64,000 nucleotides of DNA, from contig JASGIT010000001.1 of NCBI GenBank assembly GCA_047601665.1, positions 372,001 through 436,000 on the forward strand. Reading direction: 5' to 3'. Numbering within the stretch: position 1 is the stretch's first letter; each line of letters begins with the position of its first letter. The stretch comes from JASGIT01 sp047601665. GTDB lineage: Bacteria > Pseudomonadota > Gammaproteobacteria > Burkholderiales > Burkholderiaceae_C. This document shows, piece by piece, positions 33,976 through 45,927 of this stretch. Made by a program: the position numbers and the translations under genes. The notes beneath the pieces are model-generated. The model was not told the DNA's origin. It made no database searches and saw only the letters and a program-made list of their open reading frames with translations.

Positions 33976-35931
33976 TCAGGCCTTGGCCGCGAGCATGGCC
34001 TCGGCCGTGCGGTGGGCCAGCGCCATGGTCGAGAGCATCGGGTTGGTGCCGGTCGAGGTGGGAAAGGCACTGGCATCGCCAATCCACACGCCCGGCACGT
34101 CGTGCAGTTCGCCCTGCGGGTTGGCCACGCTGGTGGCCCGGTCCTTGCCCATGCGGCAGGTGCCCATCTGGTGCGCGCTGAACAGGCTGAAGCCGCCGAA
34201 GCGCAGCGGGATGTTCTTCAGCCGCGCGATGTAGACGTCCAGGTCGTCGCCCCAGCGCCAGGCCGGCGCCCCGGCGGCCAGCGCGATGATCTTCAGCGCG
34301 CCCGCCGCATGGTGCATACGCACCTGCGTCTCCACGCCTTTTTGCAGGTTGGCGATGTCGATCGGGTCCGTGACGGCGTAGGTCGGCACCGCCTCGCCGC
34401 TGGCGTCGATGGTGATGCGGCCATGGCCGTGGTCGCGCGTCAGCCCGATGGTGCTGGCGCCGTGGGCCATCTGGCTCATGGTCTCCTTGTGCGCCGCCGC
34501 CGTGGTGAAGGGCAGCAGCGCCGCCGAGGTGCCGATGGAATAGTGCGGCGCCTCGATGAGGAAGCCGTAGCCGTGGCCGGGGTGCTCGAACTCGTCGATC
34601 GCGGCCGTCATCGGCGCGCCCCACCAGGCGCGCTGGTCTTCGGTGTACATCCCGGTGACGGCGGTGCAGGGGTGCAGGCGCAGGTACTGGCCGACCGCCG
34701 GGCCGCCGATGCCGGAGCGCAGCAGCAGCGCGGGCGATTCGAGCGAGCCGCCCGCCACCACCACGCGCGGCGCGCGCACCGTGATCTTGGCGGTAGCGCC
34801 CGTGGCCGGGTCGCGGTACGTGGCCGCTACGCCCGCCGCGCGGCCACCTTCGACCAGCACCTTGTCGGCGCGGCAGCGCACCAGGATGTCGGCGCCGGCG
34901 TCGAAGGCGTCCTGCAAATAGGTCTTCATGGTGCCGAGCTTGGAGCCCGAGGGGTCGCCGAAGCCCATGTAGCCCGCGCAGTCCGCGTCATAGGCGGCCC
35001 GGTCGGCGTTGCGCGACAGGCGTGTGGACGACCAGCCGAGCCGCTCGGCGCCGTCCATGATGCGCTGGTTGGGGCCGTTGAAGTCGGAGCACGCATCGTT
35101 GACGCTGATGCGCGCGCTGACGGCGTCGAGATGGCGCTCGAACTCCGGCCCATCGACGCCTTCGAGGCCGTGCTCGCGCGCCCATTCGTCGCGCACCCAG
35201 TCGCGCGTGCGCAGGCAGTTGCTCCAGTTCACCGTGCTGCCGCCGCCCAGCGTGGTGCCCGCCATCAGCGAGATGTTCAGGTCGGCCGCCGGCGTGGGGC
35301 CGCCGCGCCAGTACATGTTCTGGTAGGCCCAGAGTTCGAGCTGGTTGAAGTCGGCCTCGTCGAAGTAGCCGCCGGCTTCGAGCACCACCACCTTCTGGCC
35401 GGCCGCCGCCAGCTTGCCCGCGATCACGCCACCGCCCGAGCCCGAGCCGACCACCACCACGTCGGCGGTCAGCGTCTGCCCGTCCTGCGGCACCAGGGGC
35501 CGGATCGGCTTGGGCGCCTGCGACGGCGCGCGCACCGGGCCGGGGTAGCCAAACTGGCGCCAGAACGGGTTCTGCCCCGTGGCGTCGGGCAGGCCGTAGG
35601 CCATCAGGCGCACCAGGCTGCCCAGCGAACCGATGCCGAAGGCCGCCTCCGGCCCGAGCAGCGCCGTGCGCGACAGGATCTGCTCGCGCGACAGCGGCGA
35701 CGCGCCCACGATGCCCTGCGCCACCAGGCCGTCCACCAGGCCCAGCAGGCCGTCGCGCGAGGCGGGCGGCATCGCGGCCAGCGCGGCGATGATCGCCTCG
35801 TCCGTGCCTACGTCGGTGGCCTTGCGGGCCCAGAAGCCCGTGGGGTCGTCGGCGCGCGCGATGGCGGGCACCACGGTGTCGCAGATCGCGCGCAGCCCGG
35901 CGCGCCGTTGTTCGCTCATCCATTCACTCAT
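33976..35931 (-). CDS. GMC-family long-chain alcohol oxidase/dehydrogenase
   Basis: A 651-residue FAD enzyme. A helical N-terminal ~150-residue extension (AICDTVVPAIARADDPTGFW) precedes the FAD loop VVVVGSGSGGGVIAGKL. GGGSTVNWSN, HQMGTCRMG and DASAFPTSTGTNPM fit the fatty-alcohol-oxidase branch of the GMC family rather than choline or glucose oxidases. It probably oxidises the alcohol released by the fused esterase to an aldehyde. Chain-length preference is inferred from family resemblance. The upstream gene is 30 bp away. Confidence 0.88.
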   Translation of the reverse strand: MSEWMSEQRRAGLRAICDTVVPAIARADDPTGFWARKATDVGTDEAIIAALAAMPPASRDGLLGLVDGLVAQGIVGASPLSREQILSRTALLGPEAAFGIGSLGSLVRLMAYGLPDATGQNPFWRQFGYPGPVRAPSQAPKPIRPLVPQDGQTLTADVVVVGSGSGGGVIAGKLAAAGQKVVVLEAGGYFDEADFNQLELWAYQNMYWRGGPTPAADLNISLMAGTTLGGGSTVNWSNCLRTRDWVRDEWAREHGLEGVDGPEFERHLDAVSARISVNDACSDFNGPNQRIMDGAERLGWSSTRLSRNADRAAYDADCAGYMGFGDPSGSKLGTMKTYLQDAFDAGADILVRCRADKVLVEGGRAAGVAATYRDPATGATAKITVRAPRVVVAGGSLESPALLLRSGIGGPAVGQYLRLHPCTAVTGMYTEDQRAWWGAPMTAAIDEFEHPGHGYGFLIEAPHYSIGTSAALLPFTTAAAHKETMSQMAHGASTIGLTRDHGHGRITIDASGEAVPTYAVTDPIDIANLQKGVETQVRMHHAAGALKIIALAAGAPAWRWGDDLDVYIARLKNIPLRFGGFSLFSAHQMGTCRMGKDRATSVANPQGELHDVPGVWIGDASAFPTSTGTNPMLSTMALAHRTAEAMLAAKA

Positions 35932-35961
35932 GTGGAAACCTCTTTTGATGGTTCGGACGAA

Positions 35962-38604
<2,643 letters not shown>

Positions 38605-38688
38605 GGCTTGTCTCCTTGGGGTTTCAGGCGCTCGCCCGTTGCAGGGGCGACCGGGCCACTGTAAGGAAACGGCCGGCGCCACGTCTTG

Positions 38689-38717
38689 TCATTTCCAGGT
38701 CGCCATCTATCATTTCC
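38689..38717. promoter_or_regulatory. Direct-repeat operator candidate for the AraC regulator
   Basis: Two identical TCATTTCC half-sites at 38689-38696 and 38710-38717, 21 bp apart (two helical turns), in the divergent gap between the monooxygenase-esterase gene and the AraC gene. AraC-family activators bind such direct repeats next to the -35 region. Confidence 0.5.
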
Positions 38718-38743
38718 CGACAGCTTCCGTCCGTGCTTCCCCT

Positions 38744-39781
38744 ATGTCCCACATTGCCAATCCCCTGGTGCCCGCCCGCTACTTCCTTGCGATGGACGAC
38801 TGCCTGCGGGCAGCCGGCACGTCGGTGGATTCCCTGGCGCGCGAGTTGGGCATCGACCCCGGGCAGTTCCGCCAGACCCACTTCGCCCTCACCCCGGCGC
38901 AGTTCGAGCAACTGCTGGCCCGCGCCCTGCGCCTGACCGGGCGCAGCGACTTCGGCTTCGAATGGGGACGCCGGCTCCGGCAGAACTCCCATGGCATCCT
39001 GGGATATGCGCTGATGTCGTATCCCACCATCGACCAGGGGCTGCGCCAGAGCGCCCGCTATTTCGCGCTGATGAACCCGATGTTCCGGATGGCCTACCAG
39101 CGCACCGGCCGGCTGGCTGAGATCGTCTTCCGGCCCGCGCTACCCATGCGCAAGGAAACGCTGGACCAGATGCTGGAGCTGCTGGCCGTGTCCACGCACA
39201 CGCACTGCCAGCCCCTGCTGCAAGACCCCCTCGCGCCCTATGACATCCTGCTGCCGATGGCGCCGCCGCCGCACGCGCAGCGCTACCGCGAACTGGCGCC
39301 GGCGCGCGTGCATTTCAGCGCGTCGCCCGTGCCCGAGGTACGGATGCTGGTGAGCACCTGGAGCCTCGACGCGCCCTTGCCGATCCACAACTCGCACGCC
39401 GTGCGCGTCGCCGAGGAACAGTGCGAAATGCTGATGCTCCGCGGAGGCGGCCACGTCGACTGGACCGGGTGGGTCCGCATGGTGCTGAACGAAGTCGAAG
39501 ACGGCCGGCTTTCGCTGGAAGAATGCGCGCGGCTGCAGGGCATCTCGGCCCGTGCGCTGGAGCGCCATTTGAAAAAGGAAGGCGGCAATTTCCGCGGCCT
39601 GGTCATCGAGGCACGCCACGCGCGCGCCCGCCAGTTGCTGGCGCAGCAGGGCACGTCCATCTCGCAGATTGCCTACCAGCTTGGCTTCACCGACGTGGCG
39701 AACTTCAGCCGCGCCTTTCGCCGCATCCACGGCGTCAGCCCGTCGGAGTACCGCAAAAACACGGCCTCCGGCCAGACTTGA
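38744..39781 (+). CDS. AraC-family transcriptional regulator
   Basis: A 345-residue regulator. The N-terminal ~200 residues resemble the arabinose-binding-like sensor of the OruR/ArgR-type AraC subgroup (FGFEWGRRLRQNSHGILGYALM); the C-terminus (~245-340) is the double helix-turn-helix with ISQIAYQLGFTDVANFSRAF and GVSPSEYRK. It is divergent from the fusion monooxygenase operon, and is therefore the likely ketone- or alcohol-responsive activator of that operon. Its TGA stop abuts repeat copy R9. Confidence 0.9.
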   Translation: MSHIANPLVPARYFLAMDDCLRAAGTSVDSLARELGIDPGQFRQTHFALTPAQFEQLLARALRLTGRSDFGFEWGRRLRQNSHGILGYALMSYPTIDQGLRQSARYFALMNPMFRMAYQRTGRLAEIVFRPALPMRKETLDQMLELLAVSTHTHCQPLLQDPLAPYDILLPMAPPPHAQRYRELAPARVHFSASPVPEVRMLVSTWSLDAPLPIHNSHAVRVAEEQCEMLMLRGGGHVDWTGWVRMVLNEVEDGRLSLEECARLQGISARALERHLKKEGGNFRGLVIEARHARARQLLAQQGTSISQIAYQLGFTDVANFSRAFRRIHGVSPSEYRKNTASGQT

Positions 39782-39833
39782 TAGCTATCAAAATATAGCT
39801 ACTGGCGCTTGCTCCTGTTGGGCAAACTCAAGT
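39780..39833 (+). repeat. Dispersed hairpin repeat, copy R9 (tail of cutA)
   Basis: Left half well preserved (ATAGCTACTGGCGCTTG, preceded by the palindrome TGATAGCTATCA); right arm degenerate. It starts at the AraC stop codon and encodes, on the other strand, the stop and last residues of CutA. Confidence 0.65.
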
Positions 39834-40161
39834 CCACCTGCTGCGCCACCCACTGCGCGTAGTCGGCCTCGGCCTCCACGGTGTCGGTGAGCAGCTGCGG
39901 CACCTCATAGGGATGGTGCGCGCGCAGCCAGGCCCGTAGCGCGGGCGCGGCCTGGGGCAGGGTCTTGCAGACGAGGCGCCATTCGGCGTCCGCCTGCTGC
40001 GCGCCCTGCCAGACGTAGTGCGAGGTGATGGCCTCGACCTGCACGCAGGCCGCCACGCGCGCCTGCACGGCCTGGGCAGCCAGGCGCTCGGCATCGGCGG
40101 CGCTGGCCACCGTGGTGGTCACCACGGCGATGCGCGGGGTGTCCTGGGAAGCATCGGTCAT
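39799..40161 (-). CDS. cutA: Divalent-cation tolerance protein CutA
   Basis: A 120-residue CutA1 protein, a trimeric ferredoxin-like fold linked to copper tolerance. Motifs: VVTTTVASAADAERLA, VAACVQVEAITSHYVWQG, EWRLVCKT, HHPYEVPQLL. The expected C-terminus ends near YAQWVAQQV; the extra tail with SKRQ and the TAG stop comes from repeat R9. Convergent with the AraC gene. Confidence 0.9.
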   Translation of the reverse strand: MTDASQDTPRIAVVTTTVASAADAERLAAQAVQARVAACVQVEAITSHYVWQGAQQADAEWRLVCKTLPQAAPALRAWLRAHHPYEVPQLLTDTVEAEADYAQWVAQQVDLSLPNRSKRQ

Positions 40162-40185
40162 CCCTGGAGTCTGGCATGTTCCCGT

Positions 40186-41538
40186 TCACCCTCCCAGCCG
40201 CGCAATGCGCTGCGCCGCCAGTGCCACATGGCCTTGCAGCGTGGCGATGCACGGGCCGAAGCGGGGACTGAAGCCTGGCGCGGCAAGCAGCCGCTGCATG
40301 TACGCCTGCGCCAGCGCCAAGGCCCGCTGCCAGACAGCCGCAGGCACCTGCGGAGCAATGTACGGGTCGAGCGAACGCTCGGGCAAATCGCCGCCCGCCG
40401 TGGGGGCGAAGGCCATGGGCGTCATGTCGTAGGCAGGCGCCACCCCATACGGCGGCTCCCCCATGAACGAAAGATTGCCGCCGTGCATGTCGGTATTGCC
40501 GATCAGCGTGCCAAAGGCCCAGAGCAGGCACGCGCCTTCCCTGGCATCGGGGGTGATGACCCGGGCCCGCTCCAGCGCCTGCGCCACATCGGGCCAGCGA
40601 TGGCCCACGCCCGCGAATTCGGCGTCCAGCGCCGCCAGGGAATGCAGGGCATGGCGCCCCAGGGGGCCGGTGCGGTCAAAGCGCCGCACCTCCAGAAAGC
40701 GCTGCCCGCCCTGGTCGATGAGCGCGCTGCGCGCCGCGGGCACGCCGCCCTGGTGCAGGGTGTGCAGCGCCAGGTGCTCGGCCAGCAGCAGGTCGCGCCA
40801 GCGCTCGCTCACGGGGCCGGGGGTGGCGGCGGTGAATTTGACGAGGACGTGGGCGGCCTCCCCGCCTTCCACCTCGGCGTAGGCGGTGAACTTGGGCTGC
40901 TCGCCTGCGGCGGAGGAGCCCGCCACGTCGCCGCGGGCAGCGGCGGCGGCCATCTCCAGATAAGCCGCAGGCTTGCCAGCCAGGGCAATGGGCGCCAACG
41001 CAGGCGCGTTCACGAACTGCACGCGCGCCACCTCGCCCACCAGCAGGTCGCCGGGCAGGTCCGCCCCCTGGTGCAGCAGGGCGCGCATCACATGGGTGTC
41101 CTGCCAGTCACTCAACCGCTCGGGCAGGCCCAGGGCCGCGCCGTGGCGCTGGGCGTAGGCGCGGCCCAGGTAGCCCTGGGGGCGCATGTCGAACAGCCAC
41201 CAGGGCAGGCCGTCGCTGTGCCGCCGCTCGCCATCGGCCCCCAGCAGCACGAAACCTTCGGGGCAGACGGGCACCAGCCGCCCCCATTCGCGCAACTGGC
41301 CTGCGGGGCTGACGCGGTAGATGGGGGCCTCCAACGCTGCACGGGCCGGGTCGCGCAGGGTGTATTGAATAGATCTGGCGGCCCCCAGGCGCACCACCGC
41401 ATCGCCCAGCGCTTGCAGCGTGCGCGACACCGTGGGCTGGCTGGCCCCCAGGGCAGCCATCAGCGACTTGGCCGTCTGCGGGCCGGTGCGCAGCATCTTG
41501 CGGGTGCTGTCGGCCGGTGTTTGAATGGATGATTGCAT
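40186..41538 (-). CDS. yjjJ: HipA-like kinase with N-terminal winged helix (YjjJ type)
   Basis: A 450-residue HipA-family protein. The N-terminus (~10-60) is a winged helix (TAKSLMAALGASQPTVSRTL), the rest a HipA-type Ser/Thr kinase with the catalytic GNTDMHGGNLSF near residue 350 and the metal segment PAYDMTPMAF. No HipB antitoxin gene is adjacent; in YjjJ the fused DNA-binding part may take over that role. A palindrome lies directly before the start codon. Target of phosphorylation unknown. Confidence 0.85.
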   Translation of the reverse strand: MQSSIQTPADSTRKMLRTGPQTAKSLMAALGASQPTVSRTLQALGDAVVRLGAARSIQYTLRDPARAALEAPIYRVSPAGQLREWGRLVPVCPEGFVLLGADGERRHSDGLPWWLFDMRPQGYLGRAYAQRHGAALGLPERLSDWQDTHVMRALLHQGADLPGDLLVGEVARVQFVNAPALAPIALAGKPAAYLEMAAAAARGDVAGSSAAGEQPKFTAYAEVEGGEAAHVLVKFTAATPGPVSERWRDLLLAEHLALHTLHQGGVPAARSALIDQGGQRFLEVRRFDRTGPLGRHALHSLAALDAEFAGVGHRWPDVAQALERARVITPDAREGACLLWAFGTLIGNTDMHGGNLSFMGEPPYGVAPAYDMTPMAFAPTAGGDLPERSLDPYIAPQVPAAVWQRALALAQAYMQRLLAAPGFSPRFGPCIATLQGHVALAAQRIARLGG

Positions 41539-41543
41539 AGATA

Positions 41544-41558
41544 TTTGAATATATCAAA
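41544..41558. promoter_or_regulatory. AT-rich palindrome at the yjjJ start (operator candidate)
   Basis: Inverted repeat TTTGA-N5-TCAAA, 5 bp upstream of the yjjJ ATG, in a stretch that is far more AT-rich than the surroundings. It would overlap the ribosome site and early transcript, a position suited to autorepression by the YjjJ winged helix. Confidence 0.45.
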
Positions 41559-41599
41559 CACCATCCGTCCCGTCCTACAGCCTTACGGGAACTCTGCCT

Positions 41600-41626
41600 T
41601 TAGCACTCCATCAAAGAGAGTGCTAA
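41600..41626. promoter_or_regulatory. CIRCE operator (HrcA-binding site) upstream of rpoH
   Basis: Exact CIRCE consensus TTAGCACTC-N9-GAGTGCTAA. Both 9-bp arms are perfect and the spacer is exactly 9 bp. It lies 33 bp before the rpoH start codon and should be bound by the heat-labile repressor HrcA. Confidence 0.95.
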
Positions 41627-41659
41627 CATCGTTGTGCAATGCAAGAAAGGACTGCTTCA

Positions 41660-42583
<924 letters not shown>

Positions 42584-42604
42584 CCACCCTCCACCGCCAC
42601 CCCG

Positions 42605-42627
42605 CGCGCAGCCCGGCTGCGCGTTTT
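42605..42627 (+). terminator. Intrinsic terminator after rpoH
   Basis: An 8-bp stem CGCGCAGC/GCTGCGCG with a CCG loop followed by TTTT. It ends 11 bp before the next start codon. Confidence 0.8.
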
Positions 42628-42638
42628 CATTTCTGCCC

Positions 42639-43610
42639 ATGCAACGCCGCACCCTGCTGACCCTGGCCCCTGCCTTCGCTTTTTCCGGTGCCTTTGCCGA
42701 TGCCTGGCCAACCAGGCCGCTGCGCATCCTCGTGGGCTTTCCGCCCGGCTCGTCGCCCGATCTGACGGCGCGCACCCTGGCCGAGCCGCTGTCGCACGCG
42801 CTGGGCCAGCCGGTGATCGTGGACAACAAGGTGGGCGCGGGCGGCAACATCGGCGCGGATGCGGTGGCGAAGGCGACAGATGGGCACACCATCGGCCTGT
42901 TCATCAACGTGAACCTAACGATCGCGCGGCTCATCAACCCGCGCCTGCCGTATGACCCGGCCAGGGATCTGGCCCCGCTGTCGCTGGTGGGCGTGTCGCC
43001 GCTGGTGCTCGCCGCGCCCGTCTCACAGCCGGACGTGCCGGCCAGCGCCGATGCCCGCGCCTTCCTCGCCGCCGCCCGCCGCGCGGGCGACCGCTGGAGC
43101 TACGGCACGCCCGGCGTGGGCACGCAAGGCCACCTGGGCACGGAACTGCTGAAGGCGCGCACCGGCATCGCCCCCGTGCACGTCCCCTACCCTGGCTATC
43201 CGCAGGTGGCCACGGCCATGCTGGGCGGCCAGTTGCAGATGGCGCTGCTGCCCCCGGCGCTGGCCCTGGCGCAGGAGCGCGCGGGCAAGCTGCGCCTGAT
43301 CGGGGTCACGTCCGCGGGCCGCAGCCCGCTGGCGCCCAACGTGCCCAGCCTGAGCGAACTGGGCGTGAAGGATGTGCAGGTGGAGATGTGGAACGCCTTT
43401 GCCGCCCCCGCCTCCATGCCCGCGCCGCACCGGGCGCGGCTGGCGGCGGCGATCGGCGAGATCGCCCGCACGCCCGACGTGCGCGCCCAGCTGTTCCAGC
43501 AGGGCTGGCAGGCGGTGGGCTCGTCCCCCGAGGCGCTGGCGAACCGCATTCAGGCGGAAACGCGCCAGATGGGCGACATCATCCGCCAGCAGCGCATCCG
43601 GCTTGAATGA
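42639..43610 (+). CDS. Bug-family (TctC-like) periplasmic solute-binding protein
   Basis: A 323-residue tripartite tricarboxylate transporter receptor-type protein: signal peptide ~1-21 (cleavage near FADA), then WPTRPLRILVGFPPGSSPDLTARTLA, NKVGAGGNIGADAVAKA and YGTPGVGTQGHLGTELLK. These proteins are hugely amplified in Comamonadaceae and Bordetella and bind carboxylates or amides; most lack adjacent transporter genes, as here. Its TGA and the serS stop codon form one TGATCA palindrome. Confidence 0.88.
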   Translation: MQRRTLLTLAPAFAFSGAFADAWPTRPLRILVGFPPGSSPDLTARTLAEPLSHALGQPVIVDNKVGAGGNIGADAVAKATDGHTIGLFINVNLTIARLINPRLPYDPARDLAPLSLVGVSPLVLAAPVSQPDVPASADARAFLAAARRAGDRWSYGTPGVGTQGHLGTELLKARTGIAPVHVPYPGYPQVATAMLGGQLQMALLPPALALAQERAGKLRLIGVTSAGRSPLAPNVPSLSELGVKDVQVEMWNAFAAPASMPAPHRARLAAAIGEIARTPDVRAQLFQQGWQAVGSSPEALANRIQAETRQMGDIIRQQRIRLE

Positions 43611-44921
43611 TCAGAGCTTTTCCGCCCCGCCCAGGTAGGGCCGCAGCGCCTCGGGCACGGTGATGCTGCCGTCCGCGTTCTGGTAGTTCTCCAGCACCGC
43701 GACCAGCGTGCGCCCCACGGCCAGGCCCGAGCCGTTGAGGGTGTGCACCAGTTCGTTCTTGCCCTGCGCGTTCTTGAAGCGCGCCTGCATCCGCCGCGCC
43801 TGGAAGGCCTCGCAGTTGCTCACCGAGCTGATCTCGCGATAGGTGTTCTGCGCGGGCAGCCACACTTCCAGGTCGTAGGTCTTGGCCGCGCCGAAGCCCA
43901 TGTCGCCGGTGCACAGGCTCACCACGCGGTAGGGCAGGCCCAGCTTTTGCAGCACGGCCTCGGCGTGGCGCGTCATCTCCTCCAGCGCCTCGTAGCTCTT
44001 GTCGGGGTGCGTGATCTGCACCATTTCCACCTTGTCGAACTGGTGCTGGCGGATCATGCCGCGCGTGTCGCGGCCATAGCTGCCCGCTTCGGAGCGGAAG
44101 CATGGCGTGTGCGCGGTGAGCTTCACGGGCAACTGGTCTTCGGCCAGCACCACGTCGCGCACCATGTTGGTCAGCGGCACTTCGCTGGTCGGGATGAGGT
44201 ACAGCGCCGCGTTGTCGGGCACGGGCTCGCCGTCCTGCCCGCCCTTCTTGGCGGCGAACAGGTCGCCCTCGAACTTGGGCAGCTGGCCCGTGCCCTTGAG
44301 CGAATCGGCGTTGACGATGTAGGGCACGTAGCACTCGGTGTAGCCGTGCTCGCCGGTCTGCACATCGAGCATGAAGGCGGCCAGCGCGCGGTGCAGGCGC
44401 GCGATGCCGCCCTTCATCACCGTGAAGCGCGAGCCCGAGAGCTTCACGCCCATGTCGAAGTCCAGCCCCAGCGGCTCGCCCAGGTCCACGTGGTCCTTGA
44501 CGGGGAAATCGAACGCCCTGGGGGTGCCCCAGCGGCGCACTTCCACGTTGCCGTGCTCATCCGCGCCGACGGGCACGCTCTCGTGCGGCAGGTTGGGCAC
44601 GGCCACGAGCATGGCCTGCAGCTCGGCCTGGATCTGCTCCAGCCGCGTGGCGGAGCCGTCCAGCTCGGCCTTGAGGCTGGCGACCTGCGCCTTGGCGGCC
44701 TCGGCGGCGTCTTTCTCGCCCTTGCCCATGAGCTGGCCGATCTGCTTGGAAAGCTGGTTGCGCTGGGATTGCAGTTCTTCGGTGCGCGTCTGCAGGGTCT
44801 TGCGCTCGGCCTCCAGCGCCTGGAAGGCTTCCACGTTCAGGAAGGCCTGGGGCTTCTTGCGGGTTTCCAGCCGGGCGATGGCCGTGGCGAGGTCTTTGCG
44901 GAGCAGGAGGATGTCTAGCAT
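43611..44921 (-). CDS. serS: Serine--tRNA ligase
   Basis: Class II aminoacyl-tRNA synthetase, 436 residues. N-terminal antiparallel coiled coil (~30-105) that clamps the long variable arm of tRNA-Ser, then motif 2 (FRSEAGSYGRDTRGMIRQHQF) split over the active site and motif 3 (NGSGLAVGRTLVAVLENYQ). A tRNA-Ser gene lies about 2.2 kb away. It is the third gene of fkpB-ispH-serS, separated from ispH by repeat copy R10. Confidence 0.97.
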   Translation of the reverse strand: MLDILLLRKDLATAIARLETRKKPQAFLNVEAFQALEAERKTLQTRTEELQSQRNQLSKQIGQLMGKGEKDAAEAAKAQVASLKAELDGSATRLEQIQAELQAMLVAVPNLPHESVPVGADEHGNVEVRRWGTPRAFDFPVKDHVDLGEPLGLDFDMGVKLSGSRFTVMKGGIARLHRALAAFMLDVQTGEHGYTECYVPYIVNADSLKGTGQLPKFEGDLFAAKKGGQDGEPVPDNAALYLIPTSEVPLTNMVRDVVLAEDQLPVKLTAHTPCFRSEAGSYGRDTRGMIRQHQFDKVEMVQITHPDKSYEALEEMTRHAEAVLQKLGLPYRVVSLCTGDMGFGAAKTYDLEVWLPAQNTYREISSVSNCEAFQARRMQARFKNAQGKNELVHTLNGSGLAVGRTLVAVLENYQNADGSITVPEALRPYLGGAEKL

Positions 44922-44927
44922 GGTTTT

Positions 44928-44988
44928 TCAGTCAAATGGGCCTCTAGCGCTTACACAGCGTGCGCTAGCAGCTATCAAAACAGGAGTA
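44928..44988 (-). repeat. Dispersed hairpin repeat, copy R10
   Basis: Variant copy with TAGCGCTT and the arm GCGCTAGCAGCTAT, then CAAAACAGGAGTA. It makes up nearly all of the 70-bp ispH-serS gap, ending 3 bp from the ispH stop codon. Confidence 0.88.
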
Positions 44989-44991
44989 TTC

Positions 44992-45927
44992 TCAGGCCTC
45001 GATCTTGAGGCCCTTGGGCAGCGGGAATTTCACCGTCTCGCTGATGCCGTCCATGCTGCGCACAGACAGGGCGCCCAGCGCCTTGATGCGGTCGATCACC
45101 TGCCGCACCAGGATTTCCGGCGCCGACGCGCCCGCCGTCAGCCCCACGCGCGCCGCGCCGGCAAACCACTCGGGCCGCAGTTCATGGGCGCCATCGACCA
45201 TGTGCGCGGGCGTGCCCAGGCGCGCCGCCAGTTCGCGCAGGCGGTTGCTGTTGGAACTGGTGGGGCTGCCCACCACGATCACCAGGTCCACCTGGGGCGA
45301 CAGCATCTTCACCGCGTCCTGCCGGTTCTGCGTGGCGTAGCAGATGTCCTGCTGCTTGGGCTCGCGCACGCGGGGAAAGCGCGCGCGCACGGCGGCGGTG
45401 ATCTCGGCGGCATCGTCCACGCTCAGCGTGGTCTGCGTGACCACGGCGAGCTTGTCTTCCTGCCCCGGCTGCACGCGCGCCACGTCGGCCACGTCTTCGA
45501 CGAGGTGGATGCCGTAGTCCAGCTGGCCCATCGTGCCCTCCACCTCGGGGTGGCCCTTGTGGCCGATCATGATGAACTCGTAGCCCTCCTTGGCGAGCTT
45601 GGCGACCTCGACGTGCACCTTGGTCACCAGCGGGCAGGTCGCGTCGAAGATGCGAAAGCCGCGCGCCGCGGCCTCGTTCTGCACCGCGCGGCTCACGCCG
45701 TGCGCGCTGAACACCAGCGTGGCGCCGGGCGGCACCTCGTCCAGTTCCTCGATGAAGATGGCGCCCTTGGCCTTCAGGTCGTTCACCACGTAGGTGTTGT
45801 GCACGATTTCATGGCGCACGTAGATCGGCGCGCCAAACTTGGCCAGCGCGCGCTCCACGATCTCGATGGCCCGGTCCACCCCCGCGCAAAAGCCGCGCGG
45901 CTCGGCCAGCAGAATCTCCTGCGGCAT
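44992..45927 (-). CDS. ispH: 4-hydroxy-3-methylbut-2-enyl diphosphate reductase
   Basis: Last enzyme of the MEP isoprenoid pathway; an Fe-S protein making IPP and DMAPP. In the 311-residue product the cluster Cys are in EPRGFCAGVDRA, FDATCPLVTKVH and DICYATQNRQDA; GHKGHPEVEGTMGQ and VVGSPTSSNSNRL complete the active site. The ATG overlaps the fkpB stop codon (TGATG); a GTG one codon upstream is possible. Confidence 0.96.
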   Translation of the reverse strand: MPQEILLAEPRGFCAGVDRAIEIVERALAKFGAPIYVRHEIVHNTYVVNDLKAKGAIFIEELDEVPPGATLVFSAHGVSRAVQNEAAARGFRIFDATCPLVTKVHVEVAKLAKEGYEFIMIGHKGHPEVEGTMGQLDYGIHLVEDVADVARVQPGQEDKLAVVTQTTLSVDDAAEITAAVRARFPRVREPKQQDICYATQNRQDAVKMLSPQVDLVIVVGSPTSSNSNRLRELAARLGTPAHMVDGAHELRPEWFAGAARVGLTAGASAPEILVRQVIDRIKALGALSVRSMDGISETVKFPLPKGLKIEA

